A DNA stretch of 64,000 bases from Ulvibacterium sp965228935 (GCF_965228935.1 NZ_OZ245846.1:5394001-5458000); one strand, 5' to 3'; counted from the first letter of the stretch, positions 36,099-44,173 are shown. Notes: generated by a model not told the origin, from the letters alone. A program made the numbers and translations.

Positions 36099-36129
36099 TT
36101 GCATATAATTGATATATCAATTATATTTG
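36099..36129 (+). promoter_or_regulatory. MarR-operon promoter, overlapping its operator
   Basis: TTG at 36099-36101, 20-nt spacer, TATATTTG at 36122-36129: a perfect Bacteroidota-type promoter. The last G is 5 nt before the ATG at 36135, so the mRNA should be leaderless or nearly so. The operator palindrome covers the spacer and part of the -7 box. Confidence 0.65.
36103..36126. promoter_or_regulatory. 24-bp perfect palindrome, probable MarR operator
   Basis: ATATAATTGATA followed by its exact reverse complement. MarR-family dimers bind AT-rich palindromes of this length near their own promoters, so autorepression is inferred. Confidence 0.7.
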
Positions 36130-36134
36130 TATCA

Positions 36135-36608
36135 ATGAAAGAGACAGAGACTATACCCCGGTTGGAAAGCGTGCTTTTTTACGTGATGGAAAAAGCCATT
36201 AAATCATACCGTCAATTTGCCCAACGCAACCTAAACACCTTGAACCAAGACCTGACCATAGATCAATGGTTGGTGCTAAAGACCCTTTATGACAATCCCA
36301 AGTTAACCCAGCGGGAAATTGCGGAACGGGTATTCAAGGATCACGCTTCCATTACCCGCATGATAGACCTGTTGGTCAACAAGGGATTTTTGGAAAGATC
36401 TTTGAATCCCGATGACCGTCGCCGGTACGCCTTGGAACTGACTCCAATGGGGAAAATGGCGCAACAAGAATCCATACCCATCATTATGGAGAATAGGGCC
36501 ACGGCCCTAAAAGGGCTAAGTGCCGACGAAGTAGAGACCCTACGCAACCTATTGCAATGCATCACCGACAATTGTCAAAATACAAATCAAAAATCGAAAC
36601 AATCATGA
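36135..36608 (+). CDS. MarR-family transcriptional regulator
   Basis: The ATG at 36135 is chosen over 36099 because the promoter ends at 36129. The 157-aa protein has the winged-helix core LTQREIAERVFKDHASITRM, DLLVNKGFLERSLN and the wing NPDDRRRYALELTPMG, which contains the DxRxxx motif of MarR proteins. It overlaps the S41 peptidase by ATGA (36605-36608), so the two are translationally coupled. MarR proteins typically respond to phenolics, oxidants or antibiotics; the ligand is not evident. Confidence 0.93.
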   Translation: MKETETIPRLESVLFYVMEKAIKSYRQFAQRNLNTLNQDLTIDQWLVLKTLYDNPKLTQREIAERVFKDHASITRMIDLLVNKGFLERSLNPDDRRRYALELTPMGKMAQQESIPIIMENRATALKGLSADEVETLRNLLQCITDNCQNTNQKSKQS

Positions 36609-37939
36609 AACAAATTCGAACCCTTCTTCTGCCCTTCCTAGTTGGAACGGTCTTGGCCTGTACGGCCCAAAACAACAACAGCGGCATCTCCGCCCAAGAA
36701 AAAAGACAGGTCGTCGACTCCATTTCCACCATTTTGGGGTCCAATTATATTTTTCCGGAAACGGCCCTTAAAATGAGTGATTTTCTCAAAACCCAACTTC
36801 AAAACAAGAAGTACGATAAGATAAAGGAGGCGCAAGAATTCGCCCAGAAGCTTACCGAGGATATCCAATCCGTGAGCAAGGACCTGCACCTAAGGGTACG
36901 ATTTGATCCCGAAGGTATTGCCCGAAGACGAAACGCCGAACTTTCTGAAGCCGACAGTGTTGCCCTTGCAGAGCGTCGCTTGCGCAACAACAGACGCTCC
37001 AACTACGGGTTTCGGGAAGTAAAGATCCTGGACGGGAACATCGGGTATTTGAACCTCAGCGGCTTTTTTGGTGTGGACGAGGAGGCCGGTGCAGCGGCGG
37101 CGGCGACCATGAACTTTTTAAGCAATACGGATGCCCTGATCATTGACCTTCGCCGGAACGGAGGCGGGAGTCCGGCCATGATCCAGCTGATCACCAGTTA
37201 CCTGTACGGGCCGGAAAGGGTACATCTCAACAATTTTTATAATAGGGCCAATGATGAACAGACACAGACTTGGACATTGCCCTATGTACCCGGAAAACGT
37301 AGACCGGATGTACCGGTTTACGTATTGACCAGTAGCAGTACGTTCTCCGCTGCCGAGGAATTCAGTTACAACCTTCGCAACCTGGAACGGGCCACCTTGA
37401 TCGGGGAGGTTACCGGCGGCGGTGCACATCCCGGGGGAACGCAAATCGCTACGGAACGTTTTGCCATTTTCGTCCCGGACGGGAGGGCCATTAACCCTAT
37501 TACCCAGACCAACTGGGAAGGTACTGGCGTAGAGCCTCATATTAAGGTCCGGGCCGAGGATGCCCTGGAAACCGCCAAGCTCAAGGCCCTGGAGATGTTG
37601 TTAGAAAAGAATGCAGGGCAAGAAGACACCTTTTTCCTCCAATGGGCTATGGAAGGTATTCAATCCCAAATGGAACCTGTTGCGGTGGATCAAAAGATCC
37701 TGAAATCCTATGTGGGGAATTATGGCCCTAGGAAAATCCATTTCAAAGAGGGTACGCTCTACTACCAAAGGGAGGGAAACACGGAATACGAGCTTATCCC
37801 CATGTCCCAAAACAAGTTTCGGATAGCGGAAGTCCCTGCATTTCGTATTGAAATGTTAGAGGAAAATGGAAAAGTCACGGCGATAAAGGGACATTATGAC
37901 AACGGACGAACCGATCAGAATGCAAGGACGGGGAAATAA
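36605..37939 (+). CDS. S41 family peptidase lipoprotein (IRBP-like, no PDZ)
   Basis: The ATG at 36605 shares ATGA with the MarR stop. The product starts with a lipoprotein signal ending VLAC (Cys19). It matches the interphotoreceptor-binding-protein-like S41 group: an N-terminal helical domain, then IGYLNLSGFFGV, LIIDLRRNGGGSPAM and the nucleophile region LTSSSTFSAAEEFSYNL with the catalytic Ser and, later, Lys-free VTGGGAHPGG. No PDZ domain is seen. The C-terminus has a second small beta domain (YVGNYGPRKIHFKEG). It may trim envelope proteins under MarR control. The pairing with MarR is unusual and is noted separately. Confidence 0.88.
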   Translation: MKQIRTLLLPFLVGTVLACTAQNNNSGISAQEKRQVVDSISTILGSNYIFPETALKMSDFLKTQLQNKKYDKIKEAQEFAQKLTEDIQSVSKDLHLRVRFDPEGIARRRNAELSEADSVALAERRLRNNRRSNYGFREVKILDGNIGYLNLSGFFGVDEEAGAAAAATMNFLSNTDALIIDLRRNGGGSPAMIQLITSYLYGPERVHLNNFYNRANDEQTQTWTLPYVPGKRRPDVPVYVLTSSSTFSAAEEFSYNLRNLERATLIGEVTGGGAHPGGTQIATERFAIFVPDGRAINPITQTNWEGTGVEPHIKVRAEDALETAKLKALEMLLEKNAGQEDTFFLQWAMEGIQSQMEPVAVDQKILKSYVGNYGPRKIHFKEGTLYYQREGNTEYELIPMSQNKFRIAEVPAFRIEMLEENGKVTAIKGHYDNGRTDQNARTGK

Positions 37940-38006
37940 AGGCAACTTTGAGGTATCCCCCGTTCGAATGTTGGACCGGAAACTTGGACATTTGGTGCAA
38001 GCAGTA

Positions 38007-38038
38007 AAAACACCTGAGGCTAAGGCTTCAGGTGTTTT
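38007..38038. terminator. Bidirectional terminator, S41 and YHS genes
   Basis: AAAACACCTGA plus inner GGC pairs with GCT plus TCAGGTGTTTT, a 14-bp stem with a 4-nt loop and a T-rich tail; it sits between two convergent genes. Confidence 0.85.
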
Positions 38039-38060
38039 GATTTTAAGGGATTTACCGGTA

Positions 38061-38519
38061 TTATTTCATGCGTAGCTTTTTCCAATTGGTATCCGCTTTA
38101 GTTACCAGTTCCTGATGGTTGCCGGCCAACCATAACTGTTGTGCATCTACTTCCAAATCATAAAGGAACAAATAGTACTTCCCTTCCTTTACCACAAATT
38201 TATTGGGATCTATTCTAAACTTCGCCCCAACGGAAACTCCAAAAGCACAATACCCCCCATATTCTGGCAAATACTTCTTAGGATTTGCCTTAAAGGATTT
38301 TTTCTGTTCTTCACTTGTAAAGTAATACTTTATGCCCTCATGGGTAAGCTGATATTCCTTTAATCCCTTTTGGGCTATGCCCAGATCTAAATAGGAAACC
38401 GGACTGTATCCTTGCAGGGCTATTTTACTGTCGTCCGTGTTCATTGCGGCACTAAAATTTTGTGCTAGACCAAATGATGAAATGAAGAGCATAGCCACTA
38501 GTATTGATATTGATTTCAT
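38061..38519 (-). CDS. YHS domain secreted protein
   Basis: A 152-aa protein with signal peptide (cut after FGLAQ). The YHS core is present: IALQGYSPVSYLDLG, then IKYYFTSEEQKKSFKANPKKYLPEYGGYCAFG. Exported YHS proteins are thought to bind metal (often copper or haem-like ligands). It is the last gene of a three-gene set (NTF2-like - SPW - YHS) on the minus strand behind the Crp/Fnr gene; the gap to SPW is 43 bp. Confidence 0.9.
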   Translation of the reverse strand: MKSISILVAMLFISSFGLAQNFSAAMNTDDSKIALQGYSPVSYLDLGIAQKGLKEYQLTHEGIKYYFTSEEQKKSFKANPKKYLPEYGGYCAFGVSVGAKFRIDPNKFVVKEGKYYLFLYDLEVDAQQLWLAGNHQELVTKADTNWKKLRMK

Positions 38520-38562
38520 GATTATTTTTTTAAATTTTATTGTTAAATAAATTGTTTTGATT

Positions 38563-38922
38563 TTATGAATATTTCGCCATTTCCGGTTTATGCAAACTGA
38601 CCACGGTCAAGACCGCGGCACCGTTTATCCAATAGAAATAGGCATCCAGCCCTTCAAACGAGAACACGAAGGGAGCCACTACAAATACGATTCCCACCAA
38701 GGCATCGACATTTAAATGTCCCTTATAGGAAACGACGCGATATAACCCTAACTGATGATCGGTCAAGATGGTGAGAACAAAGGCTGCAATTCCTGTAATG
38801 ACAGAGAGTTGCCAAGCCAAGGGGTTGGAATTTCCCAACCCCAATACAAAGGGCAAAACGATAAGTGCCACGGCTACCGGATAATCCAGATAGGCGTGCA
38901 TTTTTTTGGTTACGAATCCCAT
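38563..38922 (-). CDS. SPW repeat-like four-helix membrane protein
   Basis: A 119-aa membrane protein with four helices arranged as two SPW-type repeats; the second repeat ends YFYWINGAAVLTVVSLHKP. The exact Ser-Pro-Trp triplet is partly degraded, so family assignment is moderate. It starts 5 bp after the NTF2-like gene stop, so they are cotranscribed. SPW proteins have unknown function. Confidence 0.72.
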   Translation of the reverse strand: MGFVTKKMHAYLDYPVAVALIVLPFVLGLGNSNPLAWQLSVITGIAAFVLTILTDHQLGLYRVVSYKGHLNVDALVGIVFVVAPFVFSFEGLDAYFYWINGAAVLTVVSLHKPEMAKYS

Positions 38923-38926
38923 AACT

Positions 38927-39280
38927 TTAAGCTTTAAAGTATTGTTCCTCTACAATCTGTCCATTTTCCCAAACCGTACGGAGTATCTCGTGCCATAAAA
39001 TTTTGCTCCCGTCCTTCATATCAAAGTCAAAAGTGAACTCCGCGAAGGAAACATCCCCATGTAATGAGGCATTATGCAGCGTAATACCGTTTACTTTGGC
39101 AATGGCCTCGGCAAAACCTTGCATTTTGGCCAACATTTCGGATTTTCCGGTGGTTGCCGTACCATCAAAATCATGGGTCCTGGCATCGGAAGCGAAGTAC
39201 TTTTCAGTAGCTTTTACGATTTGCCCTTTTTTTACCATCTCGTTCTTTGCCGAGAAGATTTCATTTAATGATTGTTCCAT
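38927..39280 (-). CDS. NTF2-like (SnoaL) domain protein
   Basis: A 117-aa protein of the SnoaL/NTF2 fold: LNEIFSAKNEMVKKGQIVKA, EKYFASDARTHDFDGTATTG, AEFTFDFDMKDGSKILWHEIL and a C-terminal VEEQYFKA. Such domains are enzymes or binding modules acting on small molecules; no catalytic assignment is possible. First gene of the Crp/Fnr-adjacent operon; the palindrome TGTCAATATTGACA is 22 bp upstream of its ATG. Confidence 0.85.
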   Translation of the reverse strand: MEQSLNEIFSAKNEMVKKGQIVKATEKYFASDARTHDFDGTATTGKSEMLAKMQGFAEAIAKVNGITLHNASLHGDVSFAEFTFDFDMKDGSKILWHEILRTVWENGQIVEEQYFKA

Positions 39281-39302
39281 TTTTTATTTTTTTTGAATTG
39301 CA

Positions 39303-39316
39303 TGTCAATATTGACA
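39303..39316. promoter_or_regulatory. 14-bp perfect palindrome, probable Crp/Fnr-type operator
   Basis: TGTCAATATTGACA lies between the Crp/Fnr gene and the operon it probably controls. The TGTCA/TGACA half-sites resemble Crp/Fnr-type operators. Confidence 0.55.
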
Positions 39317-39364
39317 GGGTAAAAGTCCGGCAATCCAAAATCAATTAAAATGAAGCAGATCAAG

Positions 39365-39394
39365 AAAAAAGGTTGATGTAGTTCAACTTTTTTT
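39365..39394 (-). terminator. Terminator of the Crp/Fnr gene
   Basis: AAAAAAGGTTGA / TCAACTTTTTTT form a 12-bp stem with one mismatch and a 6-nt loop. The Crp/Fnr stop codon (39383-39385) lies within the hairpin. Confidence 0.7.
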
Positions 39395-39970
39395 CCGCGT
39401 TCGCTTATTGCGTATTCTCGATAAAAACTCTGTGGTCATACCTAGATAGGAAGCCAGGGCATACTGGGGAACACGTTGGACGAAATTGGGAAAGTTCAAT
39501 AAAAAATTCTCGTAACGCGCCTCTGCGGAATGCGTCAGGTTAAAAAGGATTCTTCGATGTTCAAAGGCAAGTCCTTTTTCCGCCATGATCCTAAAAAAAG
39601 TCTCAAATTTATGATTGGCCTTTTTCAATTCCAGTTCTTTGCCATATGCAAGCTGAAGGATGGTACTGTCCTCCAAGGCTATGACAAAAAGGGTGGCGGG
39701 GTGTTGGTATAGATAACTGTTAAAATCCGAAACCCACCAGTTTTCGATGGCAAATTGAAGGGTATGCTCCTGTCCGTTATCTGCCACCGCATAGGTTCGG
39801 AAAGCACCCTTTACCACGAAGGCCCGGTATTGGTTTACAAAGTTGGGCTGGACGATGAATTGCCGTTTTTTGACCTTGACCTCCTCGAAGCTGGACAAGA
39901 ACTGGTCCATTTCATCATCGCTTAACGCAACAAAGTTTTGTACATACGTTTTAAGTTGGTCTTTGCTCAT
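39383..39970 (-). CDS. Crp/Fnr-family transcriptional regulator
   Basis: A 195-aa protein with a cyclic-nucleotide-binding-like beta roll (residues about 25-115, for example FVVKGAFRTYAVADNGQEH) and a short C-terminal HTH, VPQYALASYLGMTTEFLSRI. This is the common flavobacterial Crp/Fnr type that probably does not bind cAMP. It sits 100 bp upstream of NTF2-like - SPW - YHS, with a palindromic site in between, so it is the likely regulator of that operon. Confidence 0.9.
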   Translation of the reverse strand: MSKDQLKTYVQNFVALSDDEMDQFLSSFEEVKVKKRQFIVQPNFVNQYRAFVVKGAFRTYAVADNGQEHTLQFAIENWWVSDFNSYLYQHPATLFVIALEDSTILQLAYGKELELKKANHKFETFFRIMAEKGLAFEHRRILFNLTHSAEARYENFLLNFPNFVQRVPQYALASYLGMTTEFLSRIRNKRTRKKS

Positions 39971-40075
39971 TGGTCCTTACTATATAGTGGTTTTGCGCCA
40001 TTGTGCGTAACGGATAGTATATAAAGCGCCCCTAGGTGGCCATGATTCCGTACACATCTTTGCCACCGGTTGCTT

Positions 40076-41212
40076 TTATCGTACGGTTTCAAGTTCAAAT
40101 ATTTTTTCTGATTGCTTTCTGCCCATATGCTTAGGTGCCATTTTGATAAGTTGATTTCTTAAGCTTATGGCCATCGGGTTTTTCCAATGCGCCAATTTTC
40201 CAATTTGCCAACTTGTACTCACAACCTTTTTTACCTTAGGGGTTCTCAGCTTTTGAAAAGTCGAAAATGCCTTTTCGGTATTAAATTTATCCAAACACTC
40301 TCCCAGTATGTACGCATCTTCAATCGCCTGACAAGCTCCTTGTCCCATATTTGGCGTCGTAGCGTGGGCAGCGTCACCAATTAGGCAGACATTCCCCTTG
40401 AACCAGCTTTTTATCGATTTCAGGTCCTCAATGGTTGCTGTATGAATAGTTTCGGTAGGGGTATGATGTATTATGTTCCTGATTATTTCGTTGTAGTCCG
40501 AGAAATAGTTGGATAATCTTTCAATTGAATACGTGTTGGTTTGTTTATTAAATGACTTCAAAGCGTACCAGTACACTTTGCCTGGAGCAATTTGAACAAA
40601 CCCAAATCTGTCCCCATTACCCCAGGCTTCATTGAGTTCTTTTTGAAATTTCTGGGGTAGGGAAATGTTGACCACACCACGCCAACAAATTTGATGGGCC
40701 GTTCGGGTCTTCGTGTTCGGGAACAATTGTTTTCTAACCGTTGAATCAAGTCCATCGGCTCCCAAGGTAATTCTAGAGGTTATTTCTTCCCCATTTTCAA
40801 ATCGCAAAAGATTCTTGTTGTCGTAGGTTTTTATTTCAGCAAGTTTATACCCCAAATTCAAGGAGTTGGGTTGCAAATGTTCTGTCAGTATCCGTTGCAA
40901 GGTTGCCCGGTGGATAGCTATGTTTTTGCAGTTGTACCTTGTTTCAAAATGTTTTAAGTCGGCAGTTGATAACACCGTTAAATCCTTGGTTGTGATATTC
41001 ATTAAGGATATTGGATTCCCAAATTTTTCAATTTGAGGCTTAAGTCCCAATTTTTGGTAAACCTGCATTGCATTGTTTGCAAGTAGTATTCCCGCACCAA
41101 CGGGTCTTAACTTATCTGTTTGTTCGTAAATACGAACTTCCACTCCTTTTTGTTGAAGCGCTACGGCGGTTGTTAATCCACCTATTCCGGCTCCGATTAT
41201 ATCCACTTTCAT
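40076..41212 (-). CDS. FAD-dependent monooxygenase (aromatic hydroxylase-like)
   Basis: The ATG at 41212 (MKVDIIGAGIGG) starts right at the Rossmann strand; the longer frame to 41278 adds an unlikely tail. The 378-aa protein has the dinucleotide loop GAGIGG at 7-12 and the second FAD motif CLIGDAAHATTPNMGQGA near 280, both typical of PHBH-type flavoprotein monooxygenases. The ADG motif is ITLGADGLDSTVR. The substrate is unknown, perhaps an aromatic or antibiotic. The gene is 147 bp downstream of HxlR on the same strand. Confidence 0.92.
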   Translation of the reverse strand: MKVDIIGAGIGGLTTAVALQQKGVEVRIYEQTDKLRPVGAGILLANNAMQVYQKLGLKPQIEKFGNPISLMNITTKDLTVLSTADLKHFETRYNCKNIAIHRATLQRILTEHLQPNSLNLGYKLAEIKTYDNKNLLRFENGEEITSRITLGADGLDSTVRKQLFPNTKTRTAHQICWRGVVNISLPQKFQKELNEAWGNGDRFGFVQIAPGKVYWYALKSFNKQTNTYSIERLSNYFSDYNEIIRNIIHHTPTETIHTATIEDLKSIKSWFKGNVCLIGDAAHATTPNMGQGACQAIEDAYILGECLDKFNTEKAFSTFQKLRTPKVKKVVSTSWQIGKLAHWKNPMAISLRNQLIKMAPKHMGRKQSEKIFELETVR

Positions 41213-41359
41213 TGTGTTGGTTTTAGTGGGTGGCACTAGTTTTGTATATGATTTGTTCCTGCCTTTGATGGTTTCCAAGTTTCAAGTTAACGAATTCCTG
41301 CTTTCAGGTTTACATGCCTTTGGTATACGGGCAGGTTTGGAAAACTCCCTTGGTGCTTT

Positions 41360-41794
41360 TCATGGGACAGGTTGTTGTAGCCCTTTTTTATATTGTGTAA
41401 TAATCTGCTCACAGGCTTTCTTTTTATTCTTTTCAACCGTAGACAAGGCTTCATGGAGATTCAAGTTAGGATGGATTTCCTGCAAATGGTCCCTGCTCCA
41501 CAATGACAACTCTATGAGTAGGGGGGTCAAAGAAAGTCCCTTGTCCGTTAGATAGTAAAAGTTGGATTTTCGGTTTCCCGGTAACTTTTTTTTGCCCAAA
41601 AGTCCAAATTCTTCCAGCATTTTTAATCGTGAAGACAGTATACCGGTAGCAATACCCTCGTTACTTTCCGTAAAGTCCTTGAATGTACTTTTCGCCTCGA
41701 AGAGTATTTGCTTAATGATGACAAGGGACCACCGGTCACCTATAAGGTCAAGCGCAGAAGTGATGGGACAATTGCAACGGAATATATCTTTCAT
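41360..41794 (-). CDS. HxlR-family transcriptional regulator
   Basis: A 144-aa winged-helix regulator with the HxlR N-terminus CNCPITSALDLIGDRWSLVI, GIATGILSSRLKMLEEFGLL and the wing RKSNFYYLTDKGLSL. A basic tail follows. It is divergent from the SDR gene (84 bp between start codons), with a large palindrome in between that fits autorepression plus SDR control. HxlR proteins often respond to electrophiles or redox stress. Confidence 0.93.
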   Translation of the reverse strand: MKDIFRCNCPITSALDLIGDRWSLVIIKQILFEAKSTFKDFTESNEGIATGILSSRLKMLEEFGLLGKKKLPGNRKSNFYYLTDKGLSLTPLLIELSLWSRDHLQEIHPNLNLHEALSTVEKNKKKACEQIITQYKKGLQQPVP

Positions 41795-41814
41795 TGGAAA
41801 AACTTTCGAATATT

Positions 41815-41862
41815 ACTTTCAAATTAGAAGTAAAATTATATTTTTGCTTCTAAAACAAAAGT
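41815..41862. promoter_or_regulatory. Long dyad in the HxlR-SDR divergent region
   Basis: ACTTTCAAATTAGAAG (41815-41830) faces CTTCTAAAACAAAAGT (41847-41862): 12 of 16 positions complementary, with a perfect inner TTAGAAG/CTTCTAA and an AT-rich centre. A likely binding site for HxlR covering both promoters. Confidence 0.55.
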
Positions 41863-41878
41863 AAAAATTTAAGCCCAT

Positions 41879-42886
41879 ATGAAAAAAGTACTGTTGACCG
41901 GGGTTTCGGGATTTATAGGAAGACATTGTGCCGTTGCCTTATTAAAGAGCGGCTATGCGGTGAAGGGTTCGATCAGAAGTTTGGCAAAAGCGGAATCCAT
42001 TGCAGACTCCATCAAAGAGCAGGTAGACGCATTGGATAACCTTGAATTTTGTGAACTGAATCTGTTAAATGATACAGGTTGGGATGAAGCAGTTTCAGAT
42101 TGTGATTATGTGATGCATGTGGCCTCCCCATTTTTTTCCAAAATACCCAAAGATGAGAATGAGCTGATACAACCCGCGGTCGAAGGTACTTTAAGAGCGC
42201 TAAGGGCCGCCCACAAAGCTGGGATCAGCCGAGTGGTCTTAACGTCTTCAATGGTGGCCATGCTAGGTGATGTACAAGGAGATGAAAACATAAATCAAGG
42301 GAGTTGGACAAATGTTAATGCCAAACATGCCACTGCCTATCTAAAAAGCAAAACACTGGCAGAAATGAAAGCGTGGGAATTTGCTAAGGACAAGGGATTG
42401 GAATTGGTAACGATACATCCCGGGCCCGTATATGGCCCGACCTTTTCCCATAATCTGTCCGGTGAGTCCATGTCCCTATTTAAGCGCATTTTAACGGGTG
42501 AGCTAAAGCAAATGATACATGCCAGTATGAATATGTCGGATGTACGGGATGTTGCCAAAATTCACGTTTTGGCCTTGGAAAATGAACAGGCCAGTGGCCA
42601 ACGTTTTATAGTGGCTACGGAAAATGCCCACGCGTATCAAGAGATTACCCAGACGCTAAAGTCCAATGGATATGACAAGGTAGGTACAGGTGTGGCTCCC
42701 AATTTTATGGTCAAACTATTATCCAATTTTAATAGTGAAATGAAAGGAATGTTGCCTTATGTCGGTAAAAAATATAAAGGTGACATAGGCCAAACAAAAG
42801 CCGTTTTTAATTGGAAGCCCATCCCGTTTGACCGGATGGTTTTGGATACTGCCAAATCTGTACGGGAAGTTTTGGAGCACAAATAG
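41879..42886 (+). CDS. NAD(P)-dependent SDR reductase (aldehyde reductase / DFR-like)
   Basis: A 335-aa extended SDR with N-terminal TGVSGFIG at 7-14, a TSSMVAMLG strand and AYLKSK carrying the YxxxK catalytic pair, followed by HPGPVYGP. It belongs to the dihydroflavonol/aldehyde reductase-like group that reduces aldehydes or ketones. It is divergent from the HxlR gene and ends 31 bp before the first cassette-like palindrome. Confidence 0.92.
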   Translation: MKKVLLTGVSGFIGRHCAVALLKSGYAVKGSIRSLAKAESIADSIKEQVDALDNLEFCELNLLNDTGWDEAVSDCDYVMHVASPFFSKIPKDENELIQPAVEGTLRALRAAHKAGISRVVLTSSMVAMLGDVQGDENINQGSWTNVNAKHATAYLKSKTLAEMKAWEFAKDKGLELVTIHPGPVYGPTFSHNLSGESMSLFKRILTGELKQMIHASMNMSDVRDVAKIHVLALENEQASGQRFIVATENAHAYQEITQTLKSNGYDKVGTGVAPNFMVKLLSNFNSEMKGMLPYVGKKYKGDIGQTKAVFNWKPIPFDRMVLDTAKSVREVLEHK

Positions 42887-42917
42887 GTGATCCAACCCTT
42901 ACCGTTGAATTGGATAC

Positions 42918-43024
42918 CACAATAGTATCTAGTCCTATATCCCATCCCTATTACTCTAGTATTTTAAGGTCGATTAGGCTAGCAGGTACCCCTACATTTT
43001 TGGACAACGATTACTGTTGTTGTG
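42918..43024. repeat. Cassette-type palindrome A (contains 68-bp repeat 42937-43004)
   Basis: Outer arms CACAATAGTA (42918-42927) and TACTGTTGTTGTG (43012-43024) pair with a 3-nt bulge; GTCC/GGAC pairs lie inside. The inner 68 bp is also found at 43551 and 48927. It sits immediately downstream of the hypothetical gene at 43033 on that gene's strand, starting TTAAGCACAACAAC a few bases after its stop. The size and bulged-hairpin layout resemble an attC site. Confidence 0.6.
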
Positions 43025-43032
43025 CTTAATTT

Positions 43033-43509
43033 TTAGATTCCACCACCTTCAGTTTTGTCCATAATTAGTCTTCCATTTAAACATTTGAAATAAGTCCTAT
43101 GAAAATGGCTATATGATAATTCCAATTTTCTTTTCCCTTTGAGTTTTGCTGCGTATAGAATTAAAGTGATATTGAAAAGTCCATTTTCAATTGTCAAGGG
43201 TGAAATTTCCACTAGAGTCAATCGGTTTTTGTTTTTCCTAAAATATTTTTTTCGATTTGCAAGTCCGAGTTTTATTATTTCAAATCCATTAATCGTTTTG
43301 GGCAATCTGGAAAGATAGTTTTCATACTGAACATAGATTGTTTTCGATTCCAGTCCATCCAACTCTTTTGTATAGTTTTCAATCGCAAGAATGAATAATG
43401 AATCCGTTTCTTTCGGCTCCAGTAATTTTTTGATTTCGTCCGACTGAGCAAAAGCAAAGTTTGCGAGCAATAAGAATAAAATCGAATAAAGTGAATTCTG
43501 ATTGTTCAT
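43033..43509 (-). CDS. Secreted hypothetical protein (cassette gene 1)
   Basis: A 158-aa protein with a signal peptide (MNNQNSLYSILFLLLANFAFA, cut before QSDEI). The mature region is Lys-rich and mixed helix/strand with YTKELDGLESKTIYVQYENY and SHFHRTYFKCLNGRLIMD. I do not recognise the family. AT-rich compared with the backbone. It is flanked by palindromes A and B in direct orientation, an arrangement typical of a mobile gene cassette. Confidence 0.65.
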   Translation of the reverse strand: MNNQNSLYSILFLLLANFAFAQSDEIKKLLEPKETDSLFILAIENYTKELDGLESKTIYVQYENYLSRLPKTINGFEIIKLGLANRKKYFRKNKNRLTLVEISPLTIENGLFNITLILYAAKLKGKRKLELSYSHFHRTYFKCLNGRLIMDKTEGGGI

Positions 43510-43519
43510 TTTAAACTAA

Positions 43520-43647
43520 GCATAACAATAATACATTGATCAATAATCCTATATCCCATCCTTACGAATGTAGCCTTTTTTTAATCGACTACGCCCGCCG
43601 GCACACCAACATTTTGGACATAGGCCACTATGGTTGGCAGGCGTTAT
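43520..43647. repeat. Cassette-type palindrome B (contains 68-bp repeat 43551-43618)
   Basis: A 128-bp imperfect palindrome with end boxes CATAAC (43521-43526) and GTTAT (43643-43647), inner arms CCTATATCC (43549-43557) and GGACATAGG (43616-43624), and AATGT/ACATT further in. The end at 43644-43646 is the stop codon of the DUF695 gene; the other end is 11 bp from the ATG of gene 43033-43509. Confidence 0.65.
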
Positions 43648-44123
43648 TTCTCTTTAAAATCATTAAGCACTTTTTTAAAGTCAGTCCACTCTTTGTCTTC
43701 GTAAAAGTTTATTTCAATCGGATAAATATCGTGCTTTTTTAAAGCCCGATTTAGCATTGCCATAAAGTCGTCTTGTTTGGTGGTATAATAAACCAATTCT
43801 TTCAAATTATTTCCTGTTCTGCTGTATGCGTTAGTGAAAATGTCCGTTTTGTCCATTGCATCTTCTAAAGCCTTTTCCAAAACAATCATTTTCCCATTTA
43901 TTATTTTCGGCGGCATTCCATTATTTTCATTGCCATCATATTTCCAGGAAACAACAGTCAGAAATGGCAACTTTTCAATTGTTTTCTTATTGGGAAGTTC
44001 GTTCACGAATCTCATAATCACCGGCAGCTCATTTTCAAGATATCTGCCAATTATTCCTTTTTGTTCTTCCGTTGATTCTCTTTCTTGTGCTTTGCTTTTT
44101 CCTAATCCAAAAAAGGATAACAT
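43644..44123 (-). CDS. DUF695-like protein (cassette gene 2a)
   Basis: A 159-aa cytosolic protein. The pattern FLTVVSWKYDGNENNGMPP, then ALEDAMDKTDIFTNAYSRTG, ELVYYTTKQDDF and EINFYEDKEWTDFKKVLNDF matches the DUF695 layout, a family of unknown function. Its stop codon is embedded in palindrome B. It starts 50 bp after the gene at 44174 ends. Confidence 0.7.
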   Translation of the reverse strand: MLSFFGLGKSKAQERESTEEQKGIIGRYLENELPVIMRFVNELPNKKTIEKLPFLTVVSWKYDGNENNGMPPKIINGKMIVLEKALEDAMDKTDIFTNAYSRTGNNLKELVYYTTKQDDFMAMLNRALKKHDIYPIEINFYEDKEWTDFKKVLNDFKEK

Positions 44124-44173
44124 AAGTGTGCGTATTAAAAGTTTGGTCTTTTTTCTTTTGTTGGCAAATCATT

